The translations under genes and the position numbers were made by a program. From Staphylotrichum longicolle (Eukaryota > Ascomycota > Sordariomycetes > Sordariales > Chaetomiaceae), in NCBI GenBank assembly GCA_019096155.1, contig JAHCVI010000003.1, forward strand, positions 1,612,001-1,676,000: DNA of 64,000 nt, written 5' to 3'. Position 1 is the first letter of the stretch. Each line of letters starts with the position of its first letter. The notes beneath the pieces were generated by a model. The model was given only the letters and a program-made list of their open reading frames with translations, ran no database searches and was not told the origin of the DNA. Positions 22,417 through 34,307 of this stretch are shown piece after piece.

Positions 22417-23764
22417 TCACAAATGCTTCCACCCGTTGTGCACCACAATCTGCATCTCATCCACCGCACAAAACCCGCCCCGCTCATCCCTCCCCTCCGC
22501 CCCCCTCTCCCACCTCTCCACCTTCCCCTCGACCTCCCTCTCCTCAAACCACGGCGTGGTGATCCACCTCGTCACCCGGTTCCTCCACAGCCCAAAGTAA
22601 ATCTCCGTCAGCGATAGCCAGCTGCCTCGGGCGGGGTGGTGCACGGCGTCGTAGGCCGCCCGGGAGTAGCCGACGCGCACGGCCGGGTTGACGAAGACGC
22701 CCCGCCTGCGCGAGCCCGGGTTGTCGGCGTGGATGAGGCAGCACTCGGAGGCCTCGAGGTGGGAGGCCGCGAGCGAGTCCGGGAGGCCCCGGAACTTGAG
22801 GCCGCGGATGCCGGTGAAGGTGTTGGCGGGCATGGCGACTGGGTGAGCTGTGTTAGCGGAGCGGAAGTCTAGAGGGGTAGTGGGTGAGTGGAGGAGACGA
22901 TACCTATGCCGTTCCAACAGCTGGAGACGGGGACAGGGCGGGCATGCATCATGGCTTTGCGGGACTTGGAGGCCCGGAAGTACGGCCAGGTCAGCGTGGC
23001 GTGCTCGTGGCCGCGGGCGTCGCGGAGGGCAAAGGTGTCGTAGAAGATGGGCGGTTTGCTGAAGTCGAGGGAGCAAGCGGCGGCGTAGTGGGCGCGGTTG
23101 GTGTTGAGAAGGTTCATAATGTCAGAAATCTAGAGGGTGTCAGCAGCTGTACCTCAGGGGTCGCTTAGATGGGATAACGAACCGAAAAGACAACATCGCC
23201 CAGGAAGAGAACGTGGTCAAAGTTGGTCCCGTTCTTAGCAAGTTCCAGCAGCGGCTGCAGTGAGAGGTTCCGTAATCTGGAGAGATAAGGAATCCTCCTA
23301 GGCATCTTGCTCCCGTCGGGCACCGTGATCCACCCCTCCTCGCCGGGCTGCCCCGCGATCAGGTCTTTGTGAGTCTCCTCGTCCAGGACAATCTTCTTCC
23401 CGACGCCCGTCTTTTCCAGCGCCTGGTCGAGTTCGCGCAGAGCGCCCTTGGAGTCATCCCAGCTGCCGCTCTCGTAGACGCTGACGAAGACATTCTCGGC
23501 CCCCAATGTCTTCACCAGGTCGAGCACGCCCTTGTTCCATTCGGACCGCAGGATGTCCTCATTGTTCCAGTGCAGACTTGCGATAAAGACCCGCGGCGCC
23601 TTGCGCAAAACAGCTTTTGCTTGGGCTTCGCGTTCGGCACGCGCGATGGCGTAGTAGCTAATATGGGCCTCGATAATGGTCCAGATGAAGAAGGCGAAGG
23701 CGATCTTCTTGAGGAGTGAGCGAAAGAGCTGTGGGCGACAGATTCGCGGCCGGCGAGTCGTCAT
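22417..23764 (-). CDS. GT69 family glycosyltransferase, CMT1/CAP59-like
   Basis: Three exons, 23764-23183, 23129-22904 and 22838-22417, with introns of 53 and 65 nt, give 409 aa in frame. ATG 23764 is the first ATG of the frame. Topology is type II: a basic N-terminus, a transmembrane helix at about 15-38 (LKKIAFAFFIWTIIEAHISYY), then the catalytic domain. Family marks are VFIASLHWNNEDILRSEW, VFVSVYESGSWDDSKGAL, the VLFLGDVVFS site where exon 1 ends, AACSLDFSKPPIFYDTFALR and SCWNGIVAMPA, the last made by splicing. Characterised members are alpha-1,3-mannosyltransferases of Cryptococcus capsule and glycolipid pathways; in moulds the acceptor is unknown. Golgi location is inferred. Confidence 0.9.
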
Positions 23765-24360
23765 TTTGTCCTTCAAGACGAAGTGGTCCTCTTAGGAGGG
23801 CCGTAAGAACATGGGATTTGGGTTTGAGATGACAAGCGCGCGAGCAGCCATTGCATGAGTTGCAGATGGCGTCTTATGCCCGTGTCGAAACGCGTCTCTG
23901 ACGTTGAGCATGTGGTGGGGTTCTGCAGCGCGCCAAGATGCAGCTGGAAATGAGGCGGGGGGCCATGTGCTCGCCTCAACCGGCCCCTGATTGCAGCCGC
24001 CGGTTCCAGCTTGCAGGGGTCAGGCCACCATACATGGCCAGGTACCTTTCACAATCAAGCATTTCCACATTGAAGAAATCGCCGGCTCGTCGACGGCCGA
24101 ATCTGCAAACGCCCAAAGGACAAACATGGCTAGTAAAAAGGGGGTCAACAGTTTAGGACTCTTTCCACACACCAGCTTAGACGTGAGCGAAAGCCCGTTG
24201 CTTCTGCCATGGGACCAAGTGACGAGAGCCTGAAAACCTGGAGGAAATCTTCATTGTCTATTCCCGTGGAGGACCAACCGTGAGATCAGGGAATACGAGT
24301 TTGGGCGTATATATGCTACCACCTAAGATACCCTTCACACTCAACTTGCTTGGACAAATC
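23765..24360. other. Gene-free stretch
   Basis: Upstream of the GT69 gene and downstream of the cutinase. No feature was recognised beyond a TATATA at 24306-24311, whose orientation suits neither neighbour. Confidence 0.4.
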
Positions 24361-25083
24361 TCAAGCACCATTGATCTTCTCTTTCAGAAACTTGGGCGCG
24401 TCCACCCTCGCAGCAGTCCCATACTCAAAATGCGCCTGCGTAACATTCAACCCCCCGAAGCAGACGTCATCCCCAGCATTGCAAAACACCTTGAGCCTCT
24501 CGCCCGGGAAATTTGGAATCCCCCCGCCATTCTGCGCGTTCTTGGTGTACCCAAACAGCACCACGCCCTTGATCTGGTCGCGGACCGTCTCGGACAGCTC
24601 GCTGATGGCGTTGGACATGACGGCCGTGCCCTGGCTGTAGCCGCCCGAGACGACCGGCGTGTCCGGGCACTTGGTGTTGGCTAGGACAAAAAGCCGCTTG
24701 GCTTCGTCGATGGCCTCGCGCGTGGTGCCCGCGGGCAGCAGGTTGTCCGCGAGGCTCCCCGTGTAAGGGCCGCCGACGCCTTGCACCCAGAGGTTGTTGC
24801 GGAAGTCGCATGAGAGGGCGGAGGCGACACGGGGGCCGGCGGAGGCGCCCTTGTAAAGGGTCAATGGCTGGTCAAATGTGAGAGGAGACTAGGGGATACA
24901 TACCATGTTCCCCTGCTCGGTCGAAGCGCGGGCAAAAATGAAGATGACGCGAGGGCACTTGGACGGGTTACCCTGCTCGAGCTCGTTGCGGGTTATTAGA
25001 GAGAATGTCTGGCGCGGTTTGATGTCGGTGCTGGGCAGCGCAGCGACAAGGCCGGCGGCGGCGAGGAGCGTGAGGAGTTTCAT
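24361..25083 (-). CDS. Secreted cutinase (CE5 family)
   Basis: Exon 1 is 25083-24904 and exon 2 is 24849-24361, with a 54-nt intron, giving 222 aa. A signal peptide is clear (MKLLTLLAAAGLVAALP). Cutinases are small extracellular serine esterases that hydrolyse plant cutin. The catalytic Ser is in GGYSQGTAV, the oxyanion-side motif is VIFIFARASTE, and the Asp/His pair lies in NAGDDVCFGG and QAHFEYG. Two Cys pairs are in place. A nearer acceptor would leave only a 36-nt intron and add six residues, so I chose the acceptor that gives the family sequence GNMGASAGPRVASAL. A TATA-like box lies about 155 bases upstream of the ATG. Confidence 0.93.
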
Positions 25084-26192
25084 GGTGCCGGTTGACTGCG
25101 ATTAGACAATGTATGCCGGAAACGAGTGGACGGGTTTCTGGGTTGAGTTTAAGAATTGTCACATGGGCTCTAACCGGAGACCGAAGGGTGGTGGCGAGCT
25201 GCAGAGGAGTTCTGGAGATCGGGCCAGGCTTGTCGTCTACTTATACCTGCATCAAATCAGTCCTCCAGGGACACGTCAAGGTAAAATAGATGCCTCATCG
25301 GGCATTCACTGCCGAATCTAATCCTCAGTCCGCTGCACAGGACCCCTTTGGCGGCCCAGAAACTGAGGGCCAAAATGCCGAGGCCGCCGCAAGCATTCCT
25401 GTTAGGGGCATAGCGCCGCCCAGACCCTTGGGTCATCGCTGGATGAGGTCCAAAATGCGAAATGTCAGTGTGAACCCACCGGCCAGGCTCCTTTCTGATG
25501 GATACAGCCAAGGGATGCAAGTGGTACCTTACTTTAAATGCAACAGTAGATCACCGAGATCTCGGGATGATGCGATACGTCGATCTGGGGAATCGGCAAC
25601 GCTGCTTGGCAGGCGGGTCTTCGTCTCTCAATTTCTCAAATCATGCTGATGATGAACTGAAACAGAACTTCTCACCAAAAATCAAGTGGCTCAGAAAGAG
25701 GCCGATAAAGTTCAGTGTGATGCAATTTTACTGCGGGATACTGCTAGGTAGACCTTCATCAATCCTGCTTCCTGCTTCAGTGGCCCAGTCCAATGCCTGC
25801 ACGCCCATTTTAACTTGTAAGTGCAGCAAGGCAATTGCGTCTCAATCAAAACCTTCATCTATCACAAGGCATGTTGCAAACGAGAATTGCATGCCGTTCT
25901 TCTCACTCAGGTACACTCCTTTCATGCATCCCACCCGTGACAGTCTTGTTCTTGGCCCGCACTCTCACGCATGTAAGATTCGTCAGCTCCCACACGTGTC
26001 ATTGGTAATCACGGATTCACGGTTGCAGGTGAGCACGGCAGTCATTAATAATCGTACCTTTCCCATGATGGACATTTGAACATCAACATAGCCCTACTTC
26101 TAGGCTAGAATCGACCTTACTCACAGGCTCACTCTGCTCATCCACCGGCCCAACAACCAAGATCCCAACCTGCGACTCGGACCTCTGCCACC
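25084..26192. other. Shared upstream region of the divergent cutinase and FAD monooxygenase genes
   Basis: The 1.1 kb between two start codons has no supported gene. The two genes could share regulatory sites here, but I see no specific operator. Confidence 0.45.
25238..25245 (-). promoter_or_regulatory. TATA-like box of the cutinase gene
   Basis: TATAAGTA on the minus strand, about 155 bases upstream of the cutinase ATG, a usual distance for a regulated fungal secreted-enzyme gene. Sequence only. Confidence 0.45.
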
Positions 26193-27377
26193 ATGTCGAG
26201 CAGTAAACCTGTCCTGATTGCTGGCGCAGGGATCGCGTCATTGCTGCTTGCCCAATCGCTCCGGCAATCCGGGATACCTTTCAGGATCTTTGAACGCGAT
26301 GCCTCATTTGTATTTCGCGCACAAGGGTACCGGTTGCGGTTGTCGTCGGAAGGCCTGGATGCCATCGAATCCGTCCTCGACGCGGAAACATTTCAGAAAT
26401 TCTGGAACAAGTGCGGCAAGACCAGTGGCAGCAATGGCCTCACCCAATTCAACGCCGTAACGGGGGAAGAGATCAAGACTCATGCGGTGCCCCCGCAAGC
26501 CTTGGTCTCGCGAGGCGGCAAGGTCGTCGGCGCTGCTCGAGGAGACATGCGCAAGATCTTTGCAGAGGGCTGCGAGGACCACATCGAATGGGCCAAGGAG
26601 GTCACAGGTTATGAACGGACCGACGACGGGGTGAGGGCCATCTTCGCCGACGGCACCAAGTCAGTCGAAGGCTCGCTACTTGTCGGCGGAGAGGGCATCC
26701 GCTCCAAAGTCGCCCGCCAGCTTTCGGGTGGCAAGCTCAAGGTCTACGACACGGGCGCCAGGGGTATCCATGGCCAGGCGCCAACCACCGCTTTCAAGGG
26801 CCTGGGCGAGGGCGTCTTTATTCTGCGAGACGAGTCGCGTCCCGACGGTACCGTTTCCATCATCACCAACGTCCGCCCCGAGGACATGGACGACCCGAAT
26901 GTCGAGTTCGGCTGGACGATGGCGGGCCAGCCGGGAGTCATCCGGCCCCCGAACGAGGACTACACCATCGTCGGCAAGCAGGCCGCCGACATCGCCAAGT
27001 CGCTGACCGGCGACTGGCACCCGCGCTTCAGGCCGCTTCTCGACCACATGATCGAGTCCGAGGCGGCCTTCTGGAAGATCACCTGCTCGACGCCGACGGG
27101 CGTGCCCGACTGGCCCAACAATCCCCGCGTGACCGTCATTGGCGACGCCGTCCATTCCATGACGCCTGCGGCGGGCCTTGGGGCGAACACGGCTGTTCGG
27201 GACTCCGCCTTGCTCGGCCGCTTGCTGCGTGAGGCGGGCGGCTGCCGGCCTGGCGTCACGGCTGCGTACGAGAAGGAGATGAGGGTGTACGCCAGCGATG
27301 CTGTTCATCAGAGTTACTCGGGTGCCGTGCGCCAGTTTGGTATCAAGATTGAGGAGGGTGTTACTCCTACTGTCTGA
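26193..27377 (+). CDS. FAD-dependent aromatic-type monooxygenase
   Basis: A single exon of 394 aa with a good start context (GCCACCATG). The group A flavin monooxygenases use NAD(P)H and O2 to hydroxylate aromatic or polyketide-like substrates. Visible marks are the N-terminal dinucleotide site VLIAGAGIASLLLAQSL (residues 7-23), an acidic end to the second strand (FRIFERD), ARGDMRKIF near 115, DG/GEGIRSKVAR near 165, and the second FAD site VIGDAVHSMTPAAGLGANTA at about 315-334. The third Gly of GXGXXG is Ser, a variation seen in some relatives. There is no transmembrane segment. It is convergent with the HET gene with only 81 bases between stop codons. Substrate unknown. Confidence 0.92.
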   Translation: MSSSKPVLIAGAGIASLLLAQSLRQSGIPFRIFERDASFVFRAQGYRLRLSSEGLDAIESVLDAETFQKFWNKCGKTSGSNGLTQFNAVTGEEIKTHAVPPQALVSRGGKVVGAARGDMRKIFAEGCEDHIEWAKEVTGYERTDDGVRAIFADGTKSVEGSLLVGGEGIRSKVARQLSGGKLKVYDTGARGIHGQAPTTAFKGLGEGVFILRDESRPDGTVSIITNVRPEDMDDPNVEFGWTMAGQPGVIRPPNEDYTIVGKQAADIAKSLTGDWHPRFRPLLDHMIESEAAFWKITCSTPTGVPDWPNNPRVTVIGDAVHSMTPAAGLGANTAVRDSALLGRLLREAGGCRPGVTAAYEKEMRVYASDAVHQSYSGAVRQFGIKIEEGVTPTV

Positions 27378-27458
27378 AATATTGTTTGGATAGGTAATTA
27401 GACAGCATCATGCATTCTGGCATTATGGAATCCCAACCCGTATGATATCTCGAGTGCA

Positions 27459-29553
27459 CTATTCCAGGCTGATCCTCTGCCGAGGCTTCGAAGTGATTGC
27501 CGCCGTGCTCTTGAGCTCCGCGATTCCACGGCGATGGTAGACCCCGTCGCCGGAAGAGGTCGCCACAAACGCAAACAACTTCTGGTCGACTTGCCGAGCA
27601 ATGACAAGGAAATATAGCGGCTCGCTCACCGCCGGCCTTCGCGAGTCGCCGTCCGGCATCGGGCCTACCTCGCCGACGTCCAGATCCCAGTCCAAAAGGG
27701 GGACCGACCCGCCGGGAGGTGCACTCAGCGCCTCCTCTTCCCCCAGCACACGACACGAAATGCACAGCCTTTTTGCCGCAAGGTCCGCGCCCTCCTCCCA
27801 CTCCACCGCAGCCTCCGGCTCCTTCATAATCTGCACGCGGTTGAGCTCGACCGGCGCCGTCACCGACATCCACGACCACGTCGGCACCCCGGCGATCCGC
27901 GCCGAGCCCCCCTCCGAGTCGACAGCCCACAGCAGACACGCCACGGGACAGGACCGCCAGACGCCGTAGCGGCACGCGTCGCCCGTGATGCGCGCGAGGG
28001 CGCCGACCACGCCCGCGATGGCGTGCGGCCTGTCCTCCCACAGCCCCAGCTCGCGCTGCGTGTACTGCTCGACGAGGCGCGGCCACTGGAACTCGAGGCG
28101 CAGGTCAACGCTCGCGCCGTCCTCGTCGAGGACGTTGTAGCCCGGGCCGGACTGCATCTCGTTGGCGAAGCGCGGGGGCTGGATGGCGCGCGCGTCGTAG
28201 CTGACGCAGGTTGGGGCCGGCAGGGTGGCTTCCTTGGTCTGGCAGCGGAGGAAGGGCTCGAGGTCGCCGAAGACGAGGAGACGCGGGGAGAGCAGGGCTT
28301 CTTGGTATGTCCATCCGCGCTTGTTGATGGGGAAGTCCTTTGTGTTTTGCGCGTGTTGGGGTGAGATGGTGAGGGTGCCTTGTTCGCTGCCAGACCCGTT
28401 CGTCAGAGTTACGGGGACAGAGCACGACGGATATGTCCTGCTGCACTGGGTTGGAGGGTTGAGAAATCCTTGGTTGACAGAGCTTGCGGTCGCTGCTGCG
28501 ATGGTGACCGCGGCGTTCTGGTACGTGTTTTGCATTTCTCCGATCTCGCGCAACTTGTCATCAGCGTCATCCTGGATGATACAGAGGGCGTCTATCCACA
28601 GGTACTCGAACCCGAGATGGTGGGTCACGAGGATCGCGTCTTGCAATGTCTGAGGCAGCGCTGAGGCGTGCGTCGCCTCGTGCTGGAGCTTCTCGAGGTT
28701 GTGTTGTTCCAAGCTGAACGTCTGCGGTCCGCCCCAACAATAGCTCAGGGCGACGTACTGTCCGAGTTGGCCCTTATTGGGTGTGACATAGAGCCGGACT
28801 CTCTGAGACGAGAGGTAGTTGCTGGGGACATGAATAAGCCGAGACGGGAGTGGCTGGGGGCTGAGTGGCTGGCAGCGGGTATGGGATGTTTCGCACTTGT
28901 TGAGCATTGCCCTCAACAGCGGCGCTGACTTAAGGCTCAGGCCGTTCCATGCCAACGGTCGAAAACAGGTCAGAGCAGCACACGGGTCTTCTGTCAAATC
29001 CAGACAAATCATGGATGTTAGCGGTCAACTCGACACCACCCAAGACTTGTGGCCTGCTTGACGTACCCTGAGCGGCGCATCCACGAAGATGAGGAAAGTC
29101 CCAGAACATGCGTCCCGTAGTGGTTTCTACCCTGACAAATATCCGCATCCCACCACGCAACGCTGTTGCCGCCGAGTCATCACTTGCCGTGGTCAACGCG
29201 GTCAGATAGTCGAGCTGCCCTCCCAGTGCCACGGTGTTAAGCTCGGGGCAGGAAATAGCGACCCATGACCCCACGAGATTTTTGGCGTTCTGGAGTCGTG
29301 CTGTGCCTGGCGGCGGATAGACCAGATCGCGGAGACGACGGAAACGGCGTGGCAGATTGTCGGCTCCCATCAAGTCTTCTTCCCAGAGAAAGCGGCAGAA
29401 ACGGCAGCCGGTTCGGTGTTCAAATGAGTCGAGTGGAGAATGCTTGAACCAGGCTTTGGATGACATGAGGTCACGGAGACCCGAGGCAGAGAAGAAAATG
29501 CGACATTGTTCGCATAGTTCGGGGGTGGATTTAGGCACCGAACTGGGTGACAT
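27459..29553 (-). CDS. HET-domain protein (heterokaryon incompatibility type)
   Basis: Exons 29553-29067 and 28990-27459, with a 76-nt GT-AG intron, give 672 aa in frame. The HET domain spans about residues 240-400: YVALSYCWGG, LPQTLQDAILVTHHLG, YLWIDALCIIQDDADDK and YQNAAVTIAAA, then RGWTYQEALLSPRLLVFG. HET domains are structurally TIR-like and trigger cell death when different alleles meet in fused hyphae, though most paralogues have no tested function. The N-terminal about 160 residues contain LCEQCRIFF and CRFCRFLWEE, a Cys-pair arrangement common ahead of HET domains. There is no NACHT, ankyrin or WD repeat. It is convergent with the FAD monooxygenase. Confidence 0.93.
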
Positions 29554-30196
29554 GATGATAAAGGTAAGGGAATAAATGGGGTGTGGTCTCGGCGCAAATC
29601 CAGTTTGTTGTCTTAGAATACACAACTTCAACTGAGTATGGTTTTTGGGTTTGTTGGGTAGGCGCTATTGGGCTGGGTCACAACAACTGCATGTTTCAGG
29701 CCGTGGCGCAGCGCAAGGCTCGATCAGGTACCTCAGGGATTGTGGGGTGCAGGATCATTTCAAAGCCTGGAATGGTTCTCGGTGGTTCTTGGTTGATGGC
29801 CCACGGACACACTGCAAGCATTGTGACAAAAAATGAATTGAGGCATCATCTTTCCAATTCGGTGGACATCAAAATCTACATCTGCCCGCTGCCTTGTTTA
29901 GATACCTCTCTTCCTCCCCCCTTCCCAAAACTGAACAAGCCAACGCGTTCAGAAAACACACTTGCAACTTTCGAGGCCATCTTCCTCTAGGCTGACCGTC
30001 AAGACAGACCTAGAATTAAACTAAGTGATTACCAGACCTAATCCGCGCCAATTACCATTACGTAGATATTGAGGGCCAACGGTGTGCATGCCAACCAGGG
30101 CAACCGCCCCTTGGTACGCGAAGGGAGCCTGTCCCACGCCAAAACAGCATCCTCATCGTCCTTGATCAGACAAACATGCAAAACTCCCAGCCCAAA
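29554..30196. other. Gene-free stretch
   Basis: Upstream of the HET gene and downstream of the F-box-like gene, with only short frames and no recognised feature. Confidence 0.45.
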
Positions 30197-30936
30197 TCAC
30201 ACCATCATGACCCCAATCATCCACACCCACCCGACAATCAACGGCACAAGCGACGCCACCAGCAGCGCCCAGCGCACCTGGTCGACAGGAAGCGCCCGCA
30301 TCCACTTCTTGACGCGCGTCCTGAGCTTCCGCGCGTGTGGGCAAGTGCTGGTGCCGTAGATCAGACAGCCAAGCCCCGGCCGCGACTCGCACTCGATGTG
30401 CTCTCTCCTTCGTTGCATCAGGAGTCTGCCTTGTCCGTTAGTCATTCTGTCACTCGTGGTGCTCCCCCAAGGTGGAGCCTGAAATGGACAGATTAAAAAA
30501 GGAAAAACATGAAAACATGGGAGGTATTGGCCAAACGCATGAGGGTTGGGGGAAGGAAAGAAATCAAAACTGACTTTACGCTCCCCCGGCAGAACCGCAG
30601 GTCACTCCCCAGATCACAGCGCTGGTCACTCGGACACTCCAGATGCAGCAGCCGCCGCTCCATGAGCCATTCCACCTTGAGCTTCACGCCCGTGTCGACG
30701 AGCTGGTAAAAGTGCCGGTTCGTGTGCCGGAGGGCAAGCGCATCGGGGTAGATGAGATGGCGCGCAATGAGAAGGTGGATTTCGGGCGGGAGGGTGATGA
30801 GGGTTGGCTTCGGTCTCCTCGAGACTTGAAGAGTCTCGTCTGGAATTGGCTCGAGTGAGGTTGGTTTTTGGAATTCGGCAGGCATGGTGGTCTTATCTCC
30901 GGCCCGGGCGGGTCGCCGGACGAGGAGGGATGCCAT
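30197..30936 (-). CDS. Short F-box-like protein with a C-terminal membrane segment
   Basis: Exons 30936-30580 and 30478-30197, with a 101-nt intron (donor GTAAAG, acceptor TTCAG), give 212 aa. Residues about 45-85 (LITLPPEIHLLIARHLIYPD then ALALRHTNRHFYQLV) match the fungal F-box-like pattern that recruits substrates to SCF ubiquitin ligases. A CX4-5C pattern follows (LECPSDQRCDLGSDLRFC and LGCLIYGTSTCPHARKL), then a hydrophobic C-terminus (WALLVASLVPLIVGWVWMI) that suggests a tail-anchored membrane protein. ATG 30885, with a better start context (ACCACCATG), would give 195 aa. Membrane-anchored F-box-like genes of this layout are common in Sordariomycetes. Partner unknown. Confidence 0.72.
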
Positions 30937-32022
30937 GTTGCGCTCGGGTGGTGGTTCCACTGCCAGTGTTCGATTGCCGGCGGGGATTCAAGACTTGGCC
31001 AGGCGGTACCTGAACGCAACGGTAAACGGGAATCAAGCCGGATGGCAAGGTGTGGCGACGGCAATTGCTCTGTGAAAATGGCGGGAGCCAGGACGGGCGG
31101 GAGCTGGATATTTGATCAAAAGTTGTTGTCTGGTACGTTTACAATGCAGATGCATGGAAAGAGGCAGCATCTTTTGAAACACGCCGACGCTCCAGCTGGC
31201 TTCTGGCCGTCTGAGGTGGCCAGTCAGCCCCGGCAGCGGCAGCGAGCGATGTCAGAATCGGGTGCTGGAGGCCGACCAGTGGTTCGGTCAGGCTCACTGG
31301 ACCCCTGCCAGGCAGAGAACAGGTGCCTGGCTAAGCCGAATGCGGACCCTTTAATGGTCACGGCTGCGTCATCACTGATGACAGTTCATCGCAGGCTGCG
31401 ATTGTAGAGGTGTCAAGATGAAAGATGAAAGGGTATCCGATGTCTTGCAGTGTCATGAGGCCAGCAACCCGAGTGTTGAGCCAGAGGTTGCTTCGAGAGG
31501 ACGAATTGCAGACAACAAAGCCCAGGACCGAATCAAGCCAAGCAAGAACCCTGGTGATGCTTTTTTTAGACACTGGTCAGAGCGCTGCGCAGCAATACCC
31601 CGACCACTCGACACAGGACGCACGAAACAGTCGTCGTGAGAGGGACCGACCCTGTTGCTGGACAAGTGCCAAGTGCATGAGCCAATGGCAAAGAGGAGGC
31701 TTGGTGGTGCAGCGCTGACATCGTTTTGGGACAGAAACTGGCTGGTGTTGGAACTCACGAGTTTACCGAGTACCAAAGAGACCGTCGGAATGCTTGGCTT
31801 CTCACAGGCCCTCACGTGAGCACGCGCACGGCAGGCAAGAAGCCATGCCGGAAGCTGCGCGCACTGGTTGACCAATCGCCGTTCCCTGCCCTGAGCTTCG
31901 GGCAAGTGAGGGGCGAGGGTGAGGCCTACCTCACAGCCTTGTCACTGCCGACCAAAACCAGAAAGCAGCCAGCCCAGCAGCCGCTCCGGGTTGTGCACTC
32001 AAACAATGATTTAACTTGCAGT
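30937..32022. other. Shared upstream region of the divergent F-box-like and EXO5 genes
   Basis: The 1.1 kb between start codons has no supported gene. The plus-strand frame running into EXO5 from 31726 has no typical protein composition before the ATG at 32023. Confidence 0.45.
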
Positions 32023-34307
32023 ATGGCCGGCTTTGCGTCAGATAGCGGCAGCGAATATAGCTACGGTTGGACCGCGTCGGACGAGGAGTTTCTTTTTGCT
32101 GCCGTGGACCGCCTCTCGACAGTCTCGCCACTCTCTCGCTCGGCCTCGACCACGGCAGCCCGCCCCGCGATTCCAGCGACTCCAGCGACCCCAGCGCCAC
32201 GGCGAAACACCACCAGAGGCGCGATTCTGTCAAGTCCTTTCAGTCCTGAACTCGACCCTGATGCCACACTCGCTATCGAGGAAACCCTTGCTGCCATTTC
32301 CGACGACGACTTGAGCTTCGACCTCTCTGAGCTCCAGGAAGATGACTCGCCCCACCCTGCGCAGAGCGCTGCCCTTGGCCATTACCGCGTCTCGCGCAGC
32401 AGCACTCCCGAGAGGCAGAGCAGAAGGCTCGCCCCTTTGGTTCCAAGCGACGACCGCCGCCTTGCTTCGTTCGTCTCCAAGACGAAGCCCAGGTCTATGC
32501 CTACGCTGCTCCCAGGCCCGGACGTTCGCTACCCGGACTGTAAGCTACCCCCCGCGCCCCGCTTGCCGCAAGTCGTCTAACTGACCAGACGCGACTAGTG
32601 AGCCGTGCCTTGTCCGACGTCCAAGAGAGCGCAGGCTTGAGTGTAGAATCCACTGAGGGGCCCGAAGCCGCGCTCGAGAGCAGTCGGTCGCCGCTCCTGC
32701 GCTTCCGCACCATCCCCATGAAACCCCTTTCCGTGACGGACCTGACGGCCGGATCATGGTGTGAGCTTCAGTACTTTTACACCCTGACCAAGCTCCCGGG
32801 CGGCCGGAAGACACGGACGGCAGCTATGAAGCGGGGCACCAAAGTGCACGAGAAGCTTGAACGGGAGATCTTCAAACCCGTCAAGGTGGATATCAGCAAG
32901 AAAGAAGACTCGTTTGGGCTAAGGATCTGGAACATGATCCAGGGCTTGCGAGTGCTCCGCGAGCAAGGCTTTACTCGCGAGTTTGAGGTGTGGGGCATGG
33001 TGGAGGGCAACATGGTCTGCGGCATGATTGACGGGTTGAGTTACGAGAACCCAGACGAGGAACTGCAAGAGGATGTACTCAGCAGTCGCGGTAGCAGCCA
33101 GACCATGACCAACTCCCAGCCGTACGAGCCCAGCACGGCCGACGACTACCAGATTTACATCACCGACGTCAAGACCCGCAACTCCGACACGCCTCCCCCA
33201 CAGTCTCAGGTCCGCGTGTCCATTATCCAGCTCTTCCTCTACCACCGCTTCTTATCCGACATGGCCGCGGGCCGGCTGGACTACGCCCGCGTCCTTGAGC
33301 GCTACGGCCTGGACCCAGAGGAACCCTTCTCCGACTCCTTCATGGCGCAGATCGGCGCCATCCACGACGATGTTTTTGCTGAGTCCGACACAGACACAAC
33401 GACCGACGCAGACGGCGACTCGTTTGTCTCGGCCCCTTCCAGCCCCTCCCAACTCTCCCACCCGGACGACACCCTCGACGCATCTCCCAACCTCCGCTAT
33501 CGCACCCTCCACGCTCTCCTCGGGCTCCTCAAATCCGAACTCCGCCTGACTTTCCCCCGCGGTGCCGCAGACCTCGGCTCGATAGTACAAGTCGAGTACC
33601 GCTACCGCGGGCGTGACCAGCCTCGCCAACCCGCACTGACCGCCACCGGTCCTCTCGATGTCAACTACGATGTCACCACAACCACCACCACCACCACCAC
33701 CACCACCACAACAACAACAACAACAACAACAGAAACCGCCCCGTCCCGCACCACCCGCAGCAACGGCAGCAGGAGCAAACAAGACCCCGCACCCGGATCC
33801 AAACCCGAGCGCGAGCCGGGCTCCGTCATCTGGGCGCACACCTTCTTCGTCGAGCCCGAGACCCTCGACCTCTTCCTGTCCGAGACGATGCGCTGGTGGA
33901 CGGGCGACCGCGCCCCGCGCGGCGTGCCGCTGCACGAGGCCGCCTTCAAATGCCGGTCGTGCGAGTTTAGAGACGAGTGCGAGTGGCGCAGGGCGCAGGA
34001 TCAGGAGGCGCTGCGCAAGGCGGGCGGGGCCAGGGGGACGAGGAGCAGGACCGCTGCTGCTACTGCCGCCGCCGCTGCCGCTTCTTCTGAATCCGTTGCT
34101 GCTGCTAGTGGAGATGGGGGTGATGGGGATGTTGAGGAGGTTGGCGGCGCGGTGCGGAGAAAGGGGAGGAGGAAGGGTACGAAGGGTGTTGAGAGGCAGG
34201 AAGAGGTGATGGTCGTGGATGGGGAAGGAGAGAAGGAGGTTGAGGAGGTGGGGAGGAAGAAGGGGAGGGGGCGGCCAAAGAAACTGAGTGCTGCGCAGTA
34301 TTGGTGA
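32023..34307 (+). CDS. EXO5: Exonuclease V (EXO5/DEM1 family), mitochondrial DNA maintenance
   Basis: Exons 32023-32539 and 32599-34307, with a 59-nt intron, give 741 aa. Exo5 is an iron-sulfur PD-(D/E)XK single-strand DNA exonuclease; in yeast it is needed for mitochondrial genome maintenance. After about 170 disordered residues comes SVTDLTAGSWCELQYFYTL with the first cluster Cys near 227. The nuclease motifs follow: MKRGTKVHEKLE, VCGMIDGL, IYITDVKTR and IIQLFLYHRFL. The last three cluster Cys are in KCRSCEFRDECEW at about 624-633. Two insertions are unusual: a poly-Thr run (19 residues, 33675-33731) and a low-complexity tail ending in RKKGRGRPKKLSAAQYW, whose GRGRPKK is an AT-hook-like motif. 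It is convergent with the ProRS gene. Confidence 0.92.
33675..33731 (+). repeat. Trinucleotide microsatellite (ACC/ACA) coding for poly-Thr in EXO5
   Basis: Nineteen consecutive Thr codons, mostly ACC followed by six or more ACA. The tract lies between the nuclease core and the Fe-S cysteines, in frame, so length changes by whole units would be tolerated. Confidence 0.9.

Noticed and set aside
24868..24903. 36-nt intron in cutinase
   Set aside because: Too short for a fungal intron; the next acceptor gives 54 nt and the family-like junction sequence.
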